A DNA stretch of 64,000 nucleotides from Paralichthys olivaceus. Its lineage: Eukaryota; Chordata; Actinopteri; Pleuronectiformes; Paralichthyidae. Numbering within the stretch: position 1 is the stretch's first letter; the number at the start of each line of letters is the position of its first letter. Positions 12,264 through 24,935 of this stretch are shown here, piece after piece. Below the pieces are notes generated by a model. That model was not told the origin of the DNA. It searched no databases and saw only the letters and a list, made by a program, of their open reading frames with translations. Location: assembly GCF_024713975.1 (NCBI RefSeq), contig NC_091109.1:20925760-20989759 (forward strand). The letters are read 5' to 3'. Both the position numbers and the translations under genes were made by a program.

Positions 12264-14258
12264 GACTCGTCTCACCTCGTCCTCACGTTCTTTTCCCCCT
12301 TGACGGATGAATTGTTTGTCGTGAATGTACCGGTAAACGTTTCTTTTTTCTCTCTTTCCTCCAAAGTCACATATTTAAGAATATATTTGAGAAAAAAAAA
12401 CAGATAAATCCATATATTATGTATCGTAGCTTTGCCGTGGGCTGACTTGGTCCAAAACGATGTAAAAGTGCTTCTGTCTGCTTCTCCTGTAGTGTAGATC
12501 CCAGAGTAGTGTCGGTGATGTAACTTGTACTTTTTTGTGATATGAAGGCTTGTGCAATAGGTCGATGAGGAAGAGTTTATTTTTCAATCATCTCTCATTT
12601 GCCCAGTTTGTTGTTTAAGTGCCAAACGTGGTTGTGTTCTATTGTAACTTTAACTTTTAAACTTCTGGTTTTAAAACTTTGAAAAGAGAAAAAAAAAAGC
12701 ACTTCACCTTACCTCAGCTTATTCAACTGCCTTCACATCTGCACATAATCCTCCTCGCAGTGATTCTCATGTAGTGAACCAGCACATGTTCAAAAAATAA
12801 TCCCCACTGGAGCGCACGGTTGTTTGGATTCGGAAGAAAAACTGATTTTCAGTAAATGCCAACGACAGAAAAGTAAATTCAAAGGATGTTGGTCCATGCG
12901 GATCTCAACATGTGCATCACGAACAGGCTTTATATTCATAATAATCTAAGATTAGAACGATCAGCACTTCAGAGGTTCATGTGAAGTTATTATCCTTCAG
13001 ATTTTCTTCAATTCATGTGGTCGTTTTATAATATATTTGGAGATTTTCTCTCTTAATATGAGTTTTAATTGTTGGCAGAGATTTGACCTTGACAGACCTT
13101 TTCATTTTGGATGTAATAGATTTTAAATTATCAAAAAAATCTTTAATTTCCGACATCCACGTCCAAAATAAACCTTATGCACAAACTCCAGCTCGAACCC
13201 AAAGACCCAAACAACTGCAAATTGGGTTTATTTCCACTCGTCATTCATTTAAGTTGTGATCTGTGAAATCTGATTCCAGGTCCGTCTTTTTGCTGGTTTA
13301 TGCTCAAGTTAGCCGGCTGGACAGATTGCTGCTCCTTCTCTGTGGTATTCGACAGGATCGTCTGGTTAGCAGAGATGTAGTTTGATATTCTCGCCCACGC
13401 AGTCCTCGTCTATGATGGGAAGAATTGTGTGAGAGCCAGCGGACAAACTTTAACACAAACTTTTTATCTTTGCAGAATTTTTACAATCACAAAACAAAAC
13501 CATAAAATGGAAAAAGAGGAAAGAAAAACTTGTCTTCTTTAAAACGTTTTGCCGTTACCCTCACTAACACGACTGAATCTTAAGGATGATAACTTTATAT
13601 TCGCAAACCTGTCATTAGTATAAAATATATTAGAGAGGTTGTTCTGTAGTTGGGTTTTTGGGTGAAGCACTTAACTGGAAGGTCGAGGATTGATCTTTAG
13701 AAACTGGGGCAATAATCGTTTGAGTTAATTCCCTTCACCAGATCTGCAGCGACTGTAAACCTGACATCACTTGCACTAAGTCACCAGGGGACGAAGAGCA
13801 TCCCTTAGCATTGCAACTGAGATTTAATCCATTCGCAAGCAATATATATATATTCCAGTGTGGGTCCAATCTTATAAAACCCTGCAGACATATTAAAAAG
13901 TGACGGTGAACTCACGTGTTGACGATAATCAAGTCTCCTGACCAAATGTTCCGTAGCTGGCAAAAAAATAAAATAAAGTTTAGAACATGCTTGATGTAGG
14001 CGGGTTAGAACAGAGGTTCTGTAGCATTTCCATTAGTTAGAAAAGCACAATTTGCTCAACATGGTCGGTCAGTGTACAATCACTTTTGATCATAGATTGT
14101 AAATAGTATTTCAAGATGTCCTGAGTACATATCTTTGTGTATACATATATGTATATAAGACGTATAACCAGAGAATATTTGTGAGGTAAAGTTATTCATA
14201 TTTTCTCTATCTCCGATATAGATTTACTTGTATTTTCATCCTGTTTGTCCAAAAGGCT

Positions 14259-14262
<4 letters not shown>

Positions 14263-14323
<61 letters not shown>

Positions 14324-14325
14324 GT
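14263..14325. repeat. (TG)n microsatellite, gad2 3'UTR region
   Basis: TG run of 63 bases with one T interruption. A second TG run lies at 14493-14520. Confidence 0.95.
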
Positions 14326-14490
14326 CACATACTTGATTATTTGGTGTGTGACAGAAAACGTGTTTCAGGGACTGGCTTTAAACAAACCGACGAGTCGCAG
14401 ACGAACAACGAGACTCTGACGTTTGGATCTTACGTAAATATGCAAAGCCATTTAAACTCTGGAGCCCTGTGTTTATTTCTTTGTTTTTCC

Positions 14491-14521
<31 letters not shown>

Positions 14522-15636
14522 TCAAGTGATAATTGACAGTATGTGCCAACGTTTACCGTAGTGTGTTTGTAACTGTGTTGCCTTAGTATAAATTTGCCAG
14601 TATTGTCTAGTTTTTCCTCCGCAGGGGAGGTCGTGCACTTTACAGTATACACATGACCTAATAACGTGCAATGTCCAATGGTTGTCGATGTTTTAAACGA
14701 TTATTATATTCCAAAAAAATGTAACTTTAAGCTCTTTGGTCTGAATGTGACAAGAATCAAGGGTCTTTACAGAAGAGGGAAGGATTATTTGAAGCGTTAA
14801 TATTTATACATGAATTTGTTTAACTACCTTTAACTAGCCTATAATTATCGATCCCATTGATTTTACCTTTCTGAAAACTAAAATTTGGCGTTCACACTGT
14901 GACACGGACAACATCAGATGTGAAACAGCGACAAAGGAATCTCACTGTGGTAGTCCTGGAAAACCAGACGCGTTGCACCTCTTGCTGCTGCTGCTCGACT
15001 TTGCTTCCTTTGCACGTGCATGCGATGCCTTGCCTATCCAGCTTGTTTGATATACAGTGTCCTCTATATCTATTTATATATCCATATATATACAAATATA
15101 CATTATGTGTAGCACCTGTACTTATAGCTTGAGTGTCTGATGTATAGCTTGTAGCCTGTAGACTAGTGCACCGTCGCTCTGGCCTTTACATGTGATCTCT
15201 CGTGTCTTTGGGCTTCCTATAAAGTGTCTCCGTGCCGCCAGCATGCTAACCTCGCCTCGCATTGTATACCTCGCCGCGCTTGATCTGACTATCTCTATCC
15301 TCCGTCTTTCTCTTCTGCTCGACGACTGTCGCCGCTTCTGAACGTAGAGTATTATATATCTATATACGTGTGTAGTCCCTCAGCATGTCTCTCCGAAAGC
15401 TCGTCTCCGCTTCCGCACCTGTACGACCGTTTTTCTATCTTTCTATCTCTTCCGCTTTCGCCCTCTGGTAGCAGCGAGAACGTCTCTCCCGCGCTTTCCT
15501 CTCAACCTTTCCACGGCCTCCCGCTGTCGTTCTGTTTGTTGTGTCTGAGGCTGGTAATGTTGACTCGTGTCATGGTGCCACGGCATTTTGTTTTCCCAAG
15601 ACCCTTGACTCTACGGGATGTATGAGAAAGAGAATT

Positions 15637-15642
15637 AATAAA
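15637..15642 (+). terminator. Candidate distal polyA signal of gad2
   Basis: AATAAA in the context AATTAATAAACATTTTTT, followed within 25 bases by T/GT-rich sequence. It is the best distal signal after the gad2 stop. Confidence 0.5.
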
Positions 15643-15664
15643 CATTTTTTGGCTCGATTGTCCA

Positions 15665-18600
15665 AAAACATGTCTGATGCAGGTGTTCTTAGCCTTTAGC
15701 ACAGAAACAGAAAACGTGTTCCCTGGTTTCTTGCTCACAGGAAGTATTGTTTGTTTAAGAGAACAATTAAAACCCCGACTACTCAGAGTGCAGTTCATTT
15801 TCACTGAATATAAATCATATATTCTGCAAACTGCTCTGCTAGCTTCTCTAAAACATTCATCTGTCCTGAACTAATGTTACTCCTGGGAAAATAGAAATAA
15901 ATATTGTCTAAACAAACGTGTTTGAATCTGTCTTCTTTCTTTTTGCTCTCACACAAACAGGAACATTTCTCACCGGCACCTTTATTATGCTTCATATAGA
16001 AGCTTCATTTCTGTTTCACTGCGAACAGAGAAAAAGTAGAAATTGTTATGTAACATGGTGCAGTTGGTCCTTGAAAAGGAAAAGTGGCCCTTTGAGGCCA
16101 TTCTACGAGGGAAGGACGTGTCAGCAGCGTCGGAACAGCAGCGTTCATATTTATATTTTATTTTCTGGTCTTTTATGAAATAATGTGAGTAAAATAAGAT
16201 GAAGTTTATTTATCCCACGCTGCAGAGATTCACTTGTTACAGCAGCAGGTTCACTATCTGACAAGATAACATGTGAAAGTATTAAAAAAAAAAGTAAATA
16301 TGTAGTTAACATACGACTTTCACTATAGATTGAATATTATGAAAACGACTGAAGTGAAGTGGCACAAGTGTATTTGTGCATTTTGTATGAGGAGATGTTG
16401 AACCCTAACCCTAACCCTTAGAATGTGTTGAATAGATCTCTCACAGCGTCACTGGAAGATTAGGAGCTTCTCTCTAGGTGGCACTGTTCCCTCAAAAACA
16501 GGGAGTGAATCTCAGACAAATGAATTTTAGACAAATAGAAATGATTTTCCATCACTGTCTCAATGAGATGCTGTTTTACATTTTTCTCTTAATTATCTCT
16601 GATTACACAATGTAGGAAACTTCAACTCAGACTATGTGAAACGCTACCAGATGTGTTATCTCATCTCCCCCCCCCCCCCCCCCCCCCCCCCCCAGACACT
16701 CACAGTAGACAGAGAGAATATCCACTCAGATTGAGAAACACCCTGTTTATTAAAGTGTCACAAGGGCCCAGATAAGAAGGTGAAACCTGTGATTTCATAA
16801 AAACATCTGTGGAGCACACAGTCAGAGGGAACGGCTGATTTTAAACCGAATCTGTCCAGTAATCAGGATAACTGTTTACACGACGAGGTCCAGCAGCACA
16901 GGCCTTGATCAATCTCCAAAACCTGATCAGAGGAGAGCTGGTTCAGACTCTCGCCGCTGAGTCTCCCTTCAGTCCGCTGATATCGATCACGTTGACACAT
17001 GAAGCACTGACACACAAACGTCTGGACAAACCTTTGGACCTGCTGCACACGGTCCAGATGGGTTTTCACGATTCACAACAACTTGTCCAGCTCATCCTCC
17101 ATTAATTATCATCAAGTGATTTACCTGTGTATTCTCAACATCACTTTGTGTCACGAGGCCTCGAAATTAATTTCAAACAACCTCGACCGGCTGCGTCTCA
17201 TTCTTCCGCGCGGTCTAAATATTTTCTCCACTGCCCTCGGAGAATAATAAGAATAATGATTAAATAACCAGGTCTGGCGTTTCTCAGAGACTTCCCCCCC
17301 TGCAAAGTTTCACCTATGTTCCCACATGAGCAGTTTATCACGGCAGCGTCTGCAGCAAACCCCCCCACCCCCCCACCACCACCACCACCACCACCACCAC
17401 CATGTGACAGACATGGCCGGCCCTGAGGAGGCCTGACGCTCTAATCCTACCATGCGATTACACAAAGAGGGAAGGAGCAGCTCTGTCCAAACTCACAGCG
17501 TGAAGTTAGAAGAATTGTAGCAAATATGTCATAAAGTTGAAGACGGCGACGTTACTCTGCTCTCAAACTCGCCGGAGATTTACGAGCAAACCGGCAGATG
17601 GTAAAATCAGGGTGGCTGGAGAGAGGCTCACCAAAGCATTCTCACAGAAAGGCCAAAGGATTCTCATGGTCATATAAACGACTGAAGTGTGTGTGTGTGT
17701 GTGGGGGCAGATAAGCCGAGCCACATGTTGGAATCGGTGACGTTCACCTCGCGGTCCTCCGGGCCTTACTCTGCCTGAACTCTGCCTCTGCCCTCATGCC
17801 AACCCAGAAGCTGGTGGGTCATCCGTTAGTGTTTGGTTTCACTCAGACGCTGCTCGGCTCCCACATGAAAGCCTGCTCCCCTCAGGGGAGAGGCCGCATG
17901 CTTGGCTGACAGCAGAAGAAGTTGCTTTTTCTTTTTGGTGTTTATCAGCCGTGGAGGTTCGAGCTTGGATTTGTTGGTCTGTAGGTCAAAAGACGTTCAT
18001 GGTGTTTCAGTTTAAAGTTGCACAGATCTATATTTTTAAAATTGACAATGACCAGACATGACCTGTGGGTGACGTCCGTGGAATTGGCTCCAGAGTTTTT
18101 CTTTCTCACAAGCACAAAACCGCAGGAGGTTTTTTCAGAACAGCTACAAATCCTCTGCATTGCTCAGGGAGAGGTGGAGCGGCAGACAGGAAGGGACGTA
18201 TTAACTCCGCTGCGGAGATCACGTGAGATTAACTCTCCAGACATCTTCGTCGGTGTCGTCTACGTGTATGTCTCCGCTTTTTCACCGGGAGATATTTGTT
18301 TTATTTTGCTCATTTTAGCATCTGAGGATCTCCTGCTGTGTTCTCATGAGCTCACCCAGACATTAGCTACAGTTTTCACTCGGAGGCTGGCCGGAGAAAC
18401 TTTGGAGAAAGTGTCTCCTGTCTTCTTGTCTCCAACTGGAACATTTGCGTTCTCACGTACGCTCACATTCAGCCCCTCCAGAGTTTATCTGGAGTTCAGT
18501 TCATGTCTGAAAGCATCAATTGTTGTCTACTCAACCTCCTGGGTCAACTCTGACTTATATTTTCCGTAGCTGTACATAAAAAGTGTTCCTGTGCGATGGA

Positions 18601-21600
18601 AAATTATTATTATTAACATTTCATATGTGCTCAGTTTCAGTTTTACCTCCAAATTCCTCGGTTCAGATAATCTGGTTAAACGGAACCTGTTGGAGCCATC
18701 ATGACGTCCATCTTTATAGAGTCGATGCCGTGAATTCATAAATGTAAGTAATTCAAGTTAGAGCCGCTTGTGTTCAACAATCTTGTTCTTGTTTGCCACC
18801 CTGAGGTCGATTATTGCAGAAATTCAAACAGAAACTCGATAAAAAGATTCTCAGGAGCGATCTGCTGACGGTAAACTTCCTCAAGAAGTCTCTGATTAGT
18901 CTTTCTGCAGTTGGCAGCAAGTGATTTTGTCGTCTACGATGTTGCCTGTATCGACTAACTGTTTCCATAACTATAATATTTTACTCCATCACACTTCTGT
19001 AAGTACGACGTCACTAAAAGACGCTCATAATTCAGTGTCTTGTTTTCTGCTGATCCCACTTTGTTCGCACTTTGTCGTTCTCGTTAGCTGCTCTGACTTC
19101 ACTGTGCACCCGGCCTGCTACACAAACCTACGCCATGTTCTGTCGCAAAGCAACACACACACACACACACACACATCACTCAGCTCAACTCATCGTGGTA
19201 TATGCAGAGTCATTTGTATGGATGCATTCAGTGAGATAGTTAATCTGTAAGCGCCTGCCGGAGAAAGCAATTAACCTCGCGGACCACCGGGGAGTCGATG
19301 TGAGTGAGAGAGCATCTCTCCGCCGTTTAAATATACACCAGAGGGACTCGCTCGCTCACTTTCAGCCAAACGATTATTCATCATCAGCGCTTTCAATGGC
19401 CTCTGCATGAAGACAGCAAGACAGCTCTCACTCCCTTTTACTTACACACACACACACAGGTATTTATTTCCACACCCACACTGACTGATCCCAGGGCTCT
19501 GGAGTTTCAGATTGCCCTTGACGCAGAAATGATTAAGGTCAGCTAAAGAACAAGAAAATTAAACGCTGCATTCCTGGTGATCAGGGGAATTTACCAGATA
19601 CTGGAGGGAACTATGCACAACTCCTGCCAAGTCTGAGAAAGCGACACGGAGCATGTCCTGCATGATGATTTTCAACGTTTGCTCAGAGTAAATATTCCAC
19701 CGGCAGCGTTTTTTAACTTTTATACGATGAGAGAAACTTTTCTCTTCTTCCTGTTCAGTGCCAAAACTGGAACTTTAAAGGAGCTTTGCTGGTTAAACGT
19801 ATTTTCTAACGTTTGTTAGACCCGGAAAACTTTTCACAGGCCTTTTCGATATGAAGCCCAGTCTGTGTTTGTGGCGGCCGATCTGCCAGCTCATTCCCTC
19901 ATGCATCAGTAACTCCTCTAATGAGGAGAGAAACACCGGCACAGATGGACGGAGGAGGGGAGGAAGATGAGGGAGGACGATGGAGAGTTTGTGATGAAAT
20001 GAAGACTGAGAGAAAGCCAGTTAGAGACGTGGAGCTACAACTAATGACTTGATTATTACTCACTTTATAATTTGCTCTATGAAGTGTAGTTTATAACCTG
20101 TACTGCAGACAGCCACCAGGGAGCTTTCATGTCTTTAATCATTTATATACAGTCTCTGTTACAGAAGGTATTTTATTTTTATTTTAACGTGTCCACTGCT
20201 CAAACTCCCTGAAATCAAAATGTGACCAGAACGCACTTTGTTTGTTTCTTCATTAAAGCTCTTTATAAGAAGGCGTCACTCACACAGGCATCAACGATCA
20301 CACTGAGTTTGAAAAGTTGAGAAAGTAAAACGTCACCTTTAAGTGGTGAAATAGCCACAGTGCATGAAAAAAAAAAAAAAATCCCCGTTGTGTCAGGTCC
20401 AATGAGAAATTGCAAAAGCTCTCGGAGCATCTGGAATCTCACCAGCAGAATGATGCAGCCTCATACTTTCGCCTCCAACACAATTATCTCTCACAGTCAG
20501 TCAATGGCACATGCACTCGGTATCACAGCACAACATACTAAATATGGCCAAACCTATAAAAGAAAGTGGTAAAGTGAGTATTTGTTGGTCATTAAGAACA
20601 TTTCAAACAGATCTGTGCCAAGGTTTCATTTAATTTATGTCATAATAAAATGCTGCAGCATGTTTCATGATCCAGTAAGTTTACATACAAACCAACCGAC
20701 CAACAAACGGACCGGGGTGAAAGCGGAACCTCCTCGTTGGTCGTAATGAAGACATCAAGGTGGATTTCATTTCCCTGTTTGGACTGTGATGTGATTTATC
20801 CTCAAAAGAAAACCAACAATCTGGGTAAAAAAAATAAAATTACCATCATAACAAATTTCTTCACACCCCATAAATCCAGTGTGGATTCTCACTGTAAAAC
20901 ACAGCGGAGAGGTCAGCAGCATCAAACCTGAACACATGGGCTCAACATGTCCCCCTGGACAAGAGGCCTCGGCTCTTACACAAACATCCGCTTCTGATTA
21001 AAACAAGCCCGTCTCCGGCTTTGAGCAACATCTGAGCAGACCGGGGTCAGGAAGGTGCTCGCCGCCACCACGTTGCTTTCTCTCAGTGACCAGATTCAGG
21101 GTTAGAATATTGTACTGAGCATGAAATAGCGGGTGAATCGGTTTTTGAGCTTTTGGAGATGTCAGTTGTGTTGCAGGAAACTCTCTCGCGTGCCATCGGC
21201 TGTTTGAGTGGTCTCCAAATCCTCAGAAAGCAAATAAACTCACAACAGATGCATTGCGGTGATGAATGATGTCTTTCTGCTCTGCCACAGAAACACTAGC
21301 GTGCAAGTCTGCGGCCCGTCGAGCCGCATGGCACCTTTTTGTTTTTCACACACACACACATTATTTCTGAATCGAATGTGTTTATGAAAGAGGAACTCAT
21401 ATGTGACCCAGCGTGATAGAATGCAGCAAACGTTTGCTTCTAAAGCTGATCACATGAAAGACTTGTCCATAATGAACCCAGAGGGAATTATTACCCAGCT
21501 GCACTCACTTCGGCGCAGCTTAACAGCGACTGTCGGCTCATTTGTTTTTGTTTTTCGGGCCCACAACTACTCTTTTGGTTAAATCTTGTTGCTCTAATAG

Positions 21601-23714
21601 CATTTTTTCCAGTTGCACAAAGCATCTGTTTTCTTGTGCAGTAAGCTAAACAGTATAAAACCCACCTGCACTCTGCCTCCCCGGCACCAAATGGCAGACG
21701 GACAAAGTTAATAGCGGAACATTTGGCAACTGAAGAGCCACATAGTTTCCTGTGGTGGACACCAAAACCAGCTCTAAAGGGGGCGGGGCTGACATTCACC
21801 AGGTGCCCAGAGACGTGACGACTAATTAAAGATAATTGTGCTTCATTTTGGCTGAATCAGACTCTTTGCTGACAGGTTTTCCATAAGAGGAATTATTTAA
21901 AACGTGTTTACGGCCTGCTCCTGAGAGGCCAGAGAAGGTTCTGTAGCTGCAAGGCAAACAAACTCATTTGATTTCACTATTGGATATACTTACTGTATTT
22001 TCCGTGCAGCCAATCTGATGCAGAATGTTTAAATATAACATAAATAATGCTCTCGAGACTTTGGATAAAGTATAATACTGTAAAAATGTCTGTCTGTGAG
22101 CAGCATTTCTCAAAAACTGCTGAACCAATGTCCATTAAATAAGAATCCATAACATTTTGTAGTGGATGCAGATCTATGGGTGGAACCGGGATTTTATTTT
22201 CACTAGCTTGAACATGGCCAGACCATTCATTAGCCTTGAGGTGGAGGTATTCCGCCCTCTAGTTTAGGCCCCAGGAAGGCAGCGTGAAGCGAGTTTCTTT
22301 TTTTGTTTTTTTGCAGGAAACAGCTGCTGGAAATGAGGCTGTGACAGTGGAATTTGTCAGAAGTATAACCAAAGCTAAAAGATGCAAACTAAAAAAGCAT
22401 GGCAGCGCAAGGGGGGAACGACAAAGTTCGGTGGAGACTGGCTGCAGCTTCATCACTACAAGAGAGCCCATTTGTTTCAGCGTCGATAGAATAGAATATA
22501 TTGATTCGAGCAGCTTTAAAAGACAAAGTTTTCAATAGACTTTTCTTCCTGCTCTGACTCTCTGTCCCCATTCCTCCGTCTGATGTCTGAACTTCTTCAT
22601 GTGCTGTTGCTCTCATTTGATCTAAAGCGTCAGACATCTGGAGCACTGCTCCGCCGAAAAACACCTGTTTTCAATCCGAGCAACCGACAGAAACATTTGA
22701 TTGTTTCTTACAAGCAGACACTTTTTTCTCTCTCTCATTGACTCAGTGTGTTTGTTATGTTTAAGCCAGAGAACGTCTCTCCTATAGGTAATAGATGGAA
22801 GAATAATTTGAACTTGATTAAGACCAATTCAGGGGAAAATGCAGACGATGATTTTCCAGGTATAATGTCGGGTATTTTGGCACCTCTGCTGCTGAATAAC
22901 TGTTTTTAAAATAGGTTCAGTATGTGTGAGATTAAATGGAATGAGGTATGTCTTTTAACTTAATAGAAAATAATGGGCATTCAGTATGAAATTTTGATTG
23001 TCATGTTGCACAAGTTCACTGTAAAGTAAAGCTCACGAGAGAGGATGAATCATGTGGCCTGACAGGAATTCATTATGTGCACATTTCGCTCGATAAAAAA
23101 CAGAAATGCTAATCATTAAACATCAGCGATCGTTCAGGGCATCCAGTGAAACTTGAGGTCTTGTGTTTCACCCTATAACTTGACGTCTGTTGGAACAAAA
23201 CCAACAATAATATTTGTAAGAGTGATAGTTCTTCTCTGGCAAAAACCACAGTACGTGTACATTTTATTTGGTGCTGAACGAGAATACATGCTTCAATGTG
23301 CAGAGAGCCCGGCAACACAAACAAAGAAATTCATTACACACAATGATGTGAGAATAAAGCAGAAGAATTTCACTGCCAGCTTCCCGAATCACTTATTAAT
23401 GTCTAATTGTTGAGAGGACAGAACACACACAAAGGCAATTAGGGAGGATATGCATGGGCAGCTCTTCACAAAGTATGATGTTTGCACTTTCCATAATACT
23501 GTTATACTTGTGCAGATAAGTGTATGACAGAGGCTGTCACTGCAGGTACTTGAATATCAACACTGTCTACTCAGTGCGTTACCGTCTAAACCAAATATAA
23601 GCATTCAATAGAGTCAATACAAAAGTCCTGTTGTATGAAAGGCAAATAAATATCATCAAAAACATCAAGTACAAAAACTCTCATTGAAATTTAATGACAC
23701 TGTGTTCATGAAAA
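15665..23714. other. Intergenic, no gene recognised
   Basis: About 8 kb between gad2 and the next repeat cluster. It holds a 28-base C run (16667-16694), a CCA tract (17360-17402), short CA runs near 19145 and 19445, and three telomere-like CCCTAA units near 16403. The longest open frame (18018-18569, plus strand) has no domain I recognise and no splice context. A degraded copy of a repeat family also seen near abi1 lies at about 22090-22262. Confidence 0.55.
22090..22262. repeat. Degraded dispersed repeat copy
   Basis: Its end, with GCCTTGAGGTGGAGGTATT followed by CCGCCCTCTAG, resembles the end of the copy at about 63400-63480 (GGGCCTTGGCGGAGCAATG then AGCTCTAG). This is a teleost repeat type whose class I cannot assign. 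Confidence 0.5.
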
Positions 23715-24165
23715 ACTCTTCAGCTTTTGGGAAACGTGCACATTTTGGCAGAAAGTTGGACGATGATGTTTGATACCACTCTCTCACATGTGCGCTAAAT
23801 ACGAAGCAATGGGTGGCACAGTGGTAAAGAGGTCAGCACGGTCGCCTCACAGCAAAAAAGGTCCTGTGTTTGAACTCAGTGGCCGACCAGGTCATAACTG
23901 AAGACTCTCTGTGAGCCTGAGTGGTGGTTTGTTTTTGTATATCAACCCTGTGATGGACGGGCGACCTGTCCTGGGTGTACCGCGCCTTTCCAATCTCAAG
24001 CTGGGATTAGTTCCAACGAGCCTCAAAGGATGAGCCGTACGGATAATGGACGATGGGATGAAGCTGTCAAGAGCAGCATTTTAGCTTAGCTTAGCACAAA
24101 TGCTGAAAAGAAACGGGCGGCCTGACTCTGTCCCAAAGTAAAAAAAATTAGCACCAGTTAATTGG
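23715..24165. repeat. Older dispersed repeat, split by a SINE
   Basis: The left part (23715-23807) and right part (24065-24165) form one element: a GGAAA start, a TTTGATACCACTCTC block, then TTAGCTTAGCTTAGCA and a CTGTCCCAAAG block. A second partial copy at about 39390-39515 has the same order of blocks without the insertion (GATGAGAAGACTGATAC, then GTTAGCTTAGCATAAAG). Class unknown. Confidence 0.65.
23808..24059 (+). mobile_element. tRNA-derived SINE
   Basis: A 252-bp element flanked by the direct repeat GAAGC (23803-23807 and 24060-24064), which fits a target-site duplication. An RNA polymerase III A box (TGGCACAGTGG, 23814-23824) and B box (GTTTGAACTC, 23868-23877) lie about 44 bases apart, as in a tRNA-derived head. 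The body has the block GCGACCTGTCCTGGGTGTAC, common in teleost genomes. It sits inside an older repeat and is presumably inactive. Confidence 0.8.
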
Positions 24166-24935
24166 AGTGTGGTATCGATCCCCTGAGGCCGGAGACACAC
24201 TTGCTTTAAATTACGCGCACGTATCACGACTGCATCTGTGCGTCGGTTGTGCACGTCAACGCTACACATCCAAAAGATGCAATGCGCACATGAACGGCAG
24301 CAGAAGTCTATTCTGTCATGACGTCATTGATTTTACACGTCTGGTTGTAGGGATGCGAACACGTGACTGAAGTATATTTCCGGCTTTACTCTCAACCAGG
24401 AAATGAATAAACAGATTTCCCAAAGTACCAAACTACTGCTTTTACTACTGCTTCATTATATAATACAAAAAGGCTTGTTACTTACAGTATGTATGTTAAG
24501 TGTATGCAGGGATATACATATCAAAAGACTCACACACATATGCAGAAGTAGGCATGCCACTGTGTCTCACACATACACACACACACACACACACTATACA
24601 AGCACCAGTGCACACAGATGTACACACACACACACACACACTTAGACATTCAATAAAGAATTGGTCACTGCTCAACCAGCCGAAGTACTTCAAGCAAAAG
24701 CAGTACTTATTTAAATCATACACAAAAAACATTTCACCATAAAAATCTAAAAAAAGAGATGAAATATACATTTAAAACAATAATATGACAAAATATGTGG
24801 AATACGTTTTTCATCAACCAGTATTTTTCCTGGATTTGGTAAATTGTTGAATCTGCTCTGCAATTCAATAATGTGCAAAACTGTCTTTCTTTCCTTTGAC
24901 CAACTGTTTTAGTGACATTCAGGCTCCGGGAGGCT
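24166..24935. other. Intergenic, CA-rich, 3' side of the unnamed gene
   Basis: No exon is recognised. CA microsatellite runs occupy about 24561-24641. As the gene at 24936-28584 is read on the minus strand, part of this is probably its 3'UTR, but I found no minus-strand AATAAA close to the stop. Confidence 0.5.

Larger units (their letters stand above)
12264..15655 (+). other. Putative long 3'UTR of gad2
   Basis: No coding exon is seen in these 3.4 kb. The stretch is AT-rich, holds two TG microsatellites, and ends just past an AATAAA at 15637-15642. If the transcript uses that signal, CDS plus 3'UTR is about 5.1 kb, so with a 5'UTR the mRNA approaches the roughly 5.7 kb I recall for mammalian GAD65. 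An internal AATAAA cluster near 13970 could give a shorter form. Confidence 0.5.

Noticed and set aside
16403-16420. Telomere-like CCCTAA units
   Set aside because: Only three units, with no subtelomeric context. Treated as chance or a minor interstitial repeat.
18018-18569. Longest intergenic plus-strand open frame (183 codons)
   Set aside because: No domain or motif is recognisable, no splice sites fit it to a gene, and composition does not differ from flanks. It may be part of a degraded repeat.
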